From the NCBI GenBank assembly GCA_019239785.1, contig JAFAZM010000350.1:1-5310 (forward strand): a stretch of DNA of 5,310 bases, read 5' to 3'. Position 1 is the stretch's first letter, and each line of letters begins with the position of its first letter. The notes below the pieces were generated by a model that was given only the letters and a program-made list of their open reading frames with translations, made no database searches and was not told the DNA's origin. Made by a program: the position numbers and the translations under genes. This DNA comes from Sphingomonadaceae bacterium. Lineage in GTDB: Bacteria > Pseudomonadota > Alphaproteobacteria > Sphingomonadales > Sphingomonadaceae. Below are positions 4,603-5,310 of this stretch, piece after piece.

Positions 4603-5310
4603 ATGCGTTCGAGAAGCTTCGGAACCCTGCTCAGCCTGGCCCTCAGCCTCGCGCCGGCCACGGCCTTGCCCTCTCCGGCAATGGCGCAGCCTCCGCAGCA
4701 AGGCGGGCAAGGGCTGTGCCGCCGCGCCGCCGCGCCGGCCGAGCTTCCGCCTGAGCCGCAGTTCAGCCAGCAGCGCCAGCAGCGGAACGAGGTGGAAACC
4801 GCTGCTTCCGGAATGCGGCCCTCCGCGTCGCCTCCTCCAGCGCCGCCGCCGCCAGCGCCGCCACCGCGGTCACATTCTCGTTCGTCGCCCCCTCCGCCTC
4901 CGCCTCCACCGCCACCGCCCCCGCCTCCGCCACCGCCGCCTCCGCCACCGCCGCCTGAGGAAGGCGGCGAGGCGGTCGTGGTGACGGGTACCCGCACCTC
5001 GTCGCCGAGCCTGTCGGCGGCCGCGCCGGTCACCGTCGTCGGCGCGGACGAAAGGGCCGCGGGGACGAGCAGCGAGCCCGGCGCCGCGCGCGAACGCGCA
5101 AGCCGCGGGGGGCGCATCGCCTCCCGCCAGCCGCTGGCCTCCGGTCAGCTCTCCGCCGGCGACCATGACGATCTGCTCAACCCCGAGCTCTATGCCGATT
5201 ATGTCGGCAAATATCTCCAGGCCCAGAGCGTCGAGGGCATCCCCTTCGTCGACACCCGACAGGTGCTCACCGTCGCGGTGCAGGACCAGGCGGGGCGGCC
5301 GATGCCGTTC
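4603..5310 (+). CDS. Exported proline-rich protein with TonB-receptor-like N-terminal segment (partial, C-terminus beyond window)
   Basis: I do not recognise a named family. The first 236 residues are visible and the frame is open at the right edge. Residues 1-28 are a signal peptide (Arg-rich start, hydrophobic LLSLALSLAPATA, cleavage likely after AMA before Gln29). Residues 29-95 are a disordered Gln/Pro/Ala/Arg stretch with one cysteine (Cys39). Residues 96-118 are 23 consecutive prolines. Residues 119-150 (EEGGEAVVVTGTR, then SLSAAAPVTVVGADE) read like the mature N-terminus of sphingomonad TonB-dependent receptors, but no plug domain follows. Instead come LSAGDHDDLLNPELYADYVGKYL (183-205) and PFVDTRQVLTVAVQDQAGRPMPF (214-236). 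The latter has the V-x-D-x-x-G-x-P-x-P pattern with which carboxypeptidase-regulatory-like beta-sandwich domains often begin. I infer a periplasmic or surface protein, possibly longer and multi-domain. A receptor is less likely. The start is supported by a strong GGAGGGGG site. Confidence 0.85.
   Translation, partial: MRSRSFGTLLSLALSLAPATALPSPAMAQPPQQGGQGLCRRAAAPAELPPEPQFSQQRQQRNEVETAASGMRPSASPPPAPPPPAPPPRSHSRSSPPPPPPPPPPPPPPPPPPPPPPPEEGGEAVVVTGTRTSSPSLSAAAPVTVVGADERAAGTSSEPGAARERASRGGRIASRQPLASGQLSAGDHDDLLNPELYADYVGKYLQAQSVEGIPFVDTRQVLTVAVQDQAGRPMPF
4888..4956 (+). repeat. (CCN)23 tract encoding 23 consecutive prolines
   Basis: Twenty-three successive proline codons occur without interruption, using a mixture of CCG, CCT, CCA and CCC. 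Within it a 15-bp unit CCTCCGCCACCGCCG is repeated exactly in tandem (4924-4938 and 4939-4953), which suggests growth by slippage or unequal exchange in whole codons. Shorter proline clusters lie just upstream (4829-4866). On the opposite strand the tract reads as polyglycine, which is why a long minus-strand frame stays open through it. Confidence 0.9.

Noticed and set aside
4681..4887. Frameshift in the exported protein between the signal peptide and the proline tract
   Set aside because: The region is low-complexity, but the frame stays open and continuous with the signal peptide and the later structured segment. No other frame gives a better continuation.
4479..5117. 533-residue reading of the oxygenase frame with a glycine-rich N-terminal extension
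   Set aside because: The extension lies antisense to the proline tract, signal peptide and strong ribosome binding site of the plus-strand gene. Its polyglycine is the mirror of the (CCN) repeat, and the conserved domains begin only after the ATG at 4478.

Overview
This GC-rich window is a chromosomal, housekeeping-type segment. It most likely comes from an alphaproteobacterium, probably a sphingomonad. That placement is an inference from three things: a 5-aminolevulinate synthase (the C4 route to haem, an alphaproteobacterial trait), the pairs hemA/murI and plsY/dprA, and protein sequences that look sphingomonad. No rRNA, tRNA, insertion sequence, CRISPR array or phage gene was seen.

Layout. 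Positions 1-804 (minus) hold hemA, cut by the left window edge after 268 codons and starting at a forced TTG. About 100 bp upstream of it on the same strand is murI (904-1698, glutamate racemase). A divergent intergenic region of about 107 bp separates murI from a plus-strand pair: plsY (1806-2417, acyl-phosphate:glycerol-3-phosphate acyltransferase) and dprA (2418-3497, DNA-processing protein). The dprA ATG follows the plsY stop codon directly. dprA converges on a minus-strand gene (3516-4478) encoding Sel1-like repeats fused to a prolyl-4-hydroxylase-type 2OG-Fe(II) oxygenase. An 18-bp gap separates the two stops, and an imperfect GC-rich hairpin that includes both stop codons may act as a shared terminator.

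A second divergent region of 124 bp (4479-4602) carries a perfect CGTCAA-N4-TTGACG inverted repeat. It leads to a plus-strand gene starting at 4603 that runs off the right edge. This gene encodes an exported protein with a signal peptide, a 23-residue uninterrupted proline tract, a stretch resembling the N-terminus of TonB-dependent receptors (VVVTGTR and onward), and then what looks like the start of a carboxypeptidase-regulatory-like beta-sandwich domain. It is the least ordinary object in the window.

Functionally, the first four genes are core metabolism and maintenance: haem precursor, D-glutamate for peptidoglycan, phospholipid initiation, and single-strand DNA handling. They share no single pathway. 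No clear undescribed multi-gene system is visible. The points of interest are the composite exported protein, the operator-like repeat beside it, and some details of starts and terminators. All intergenic stretches are shorter than 300 bp.
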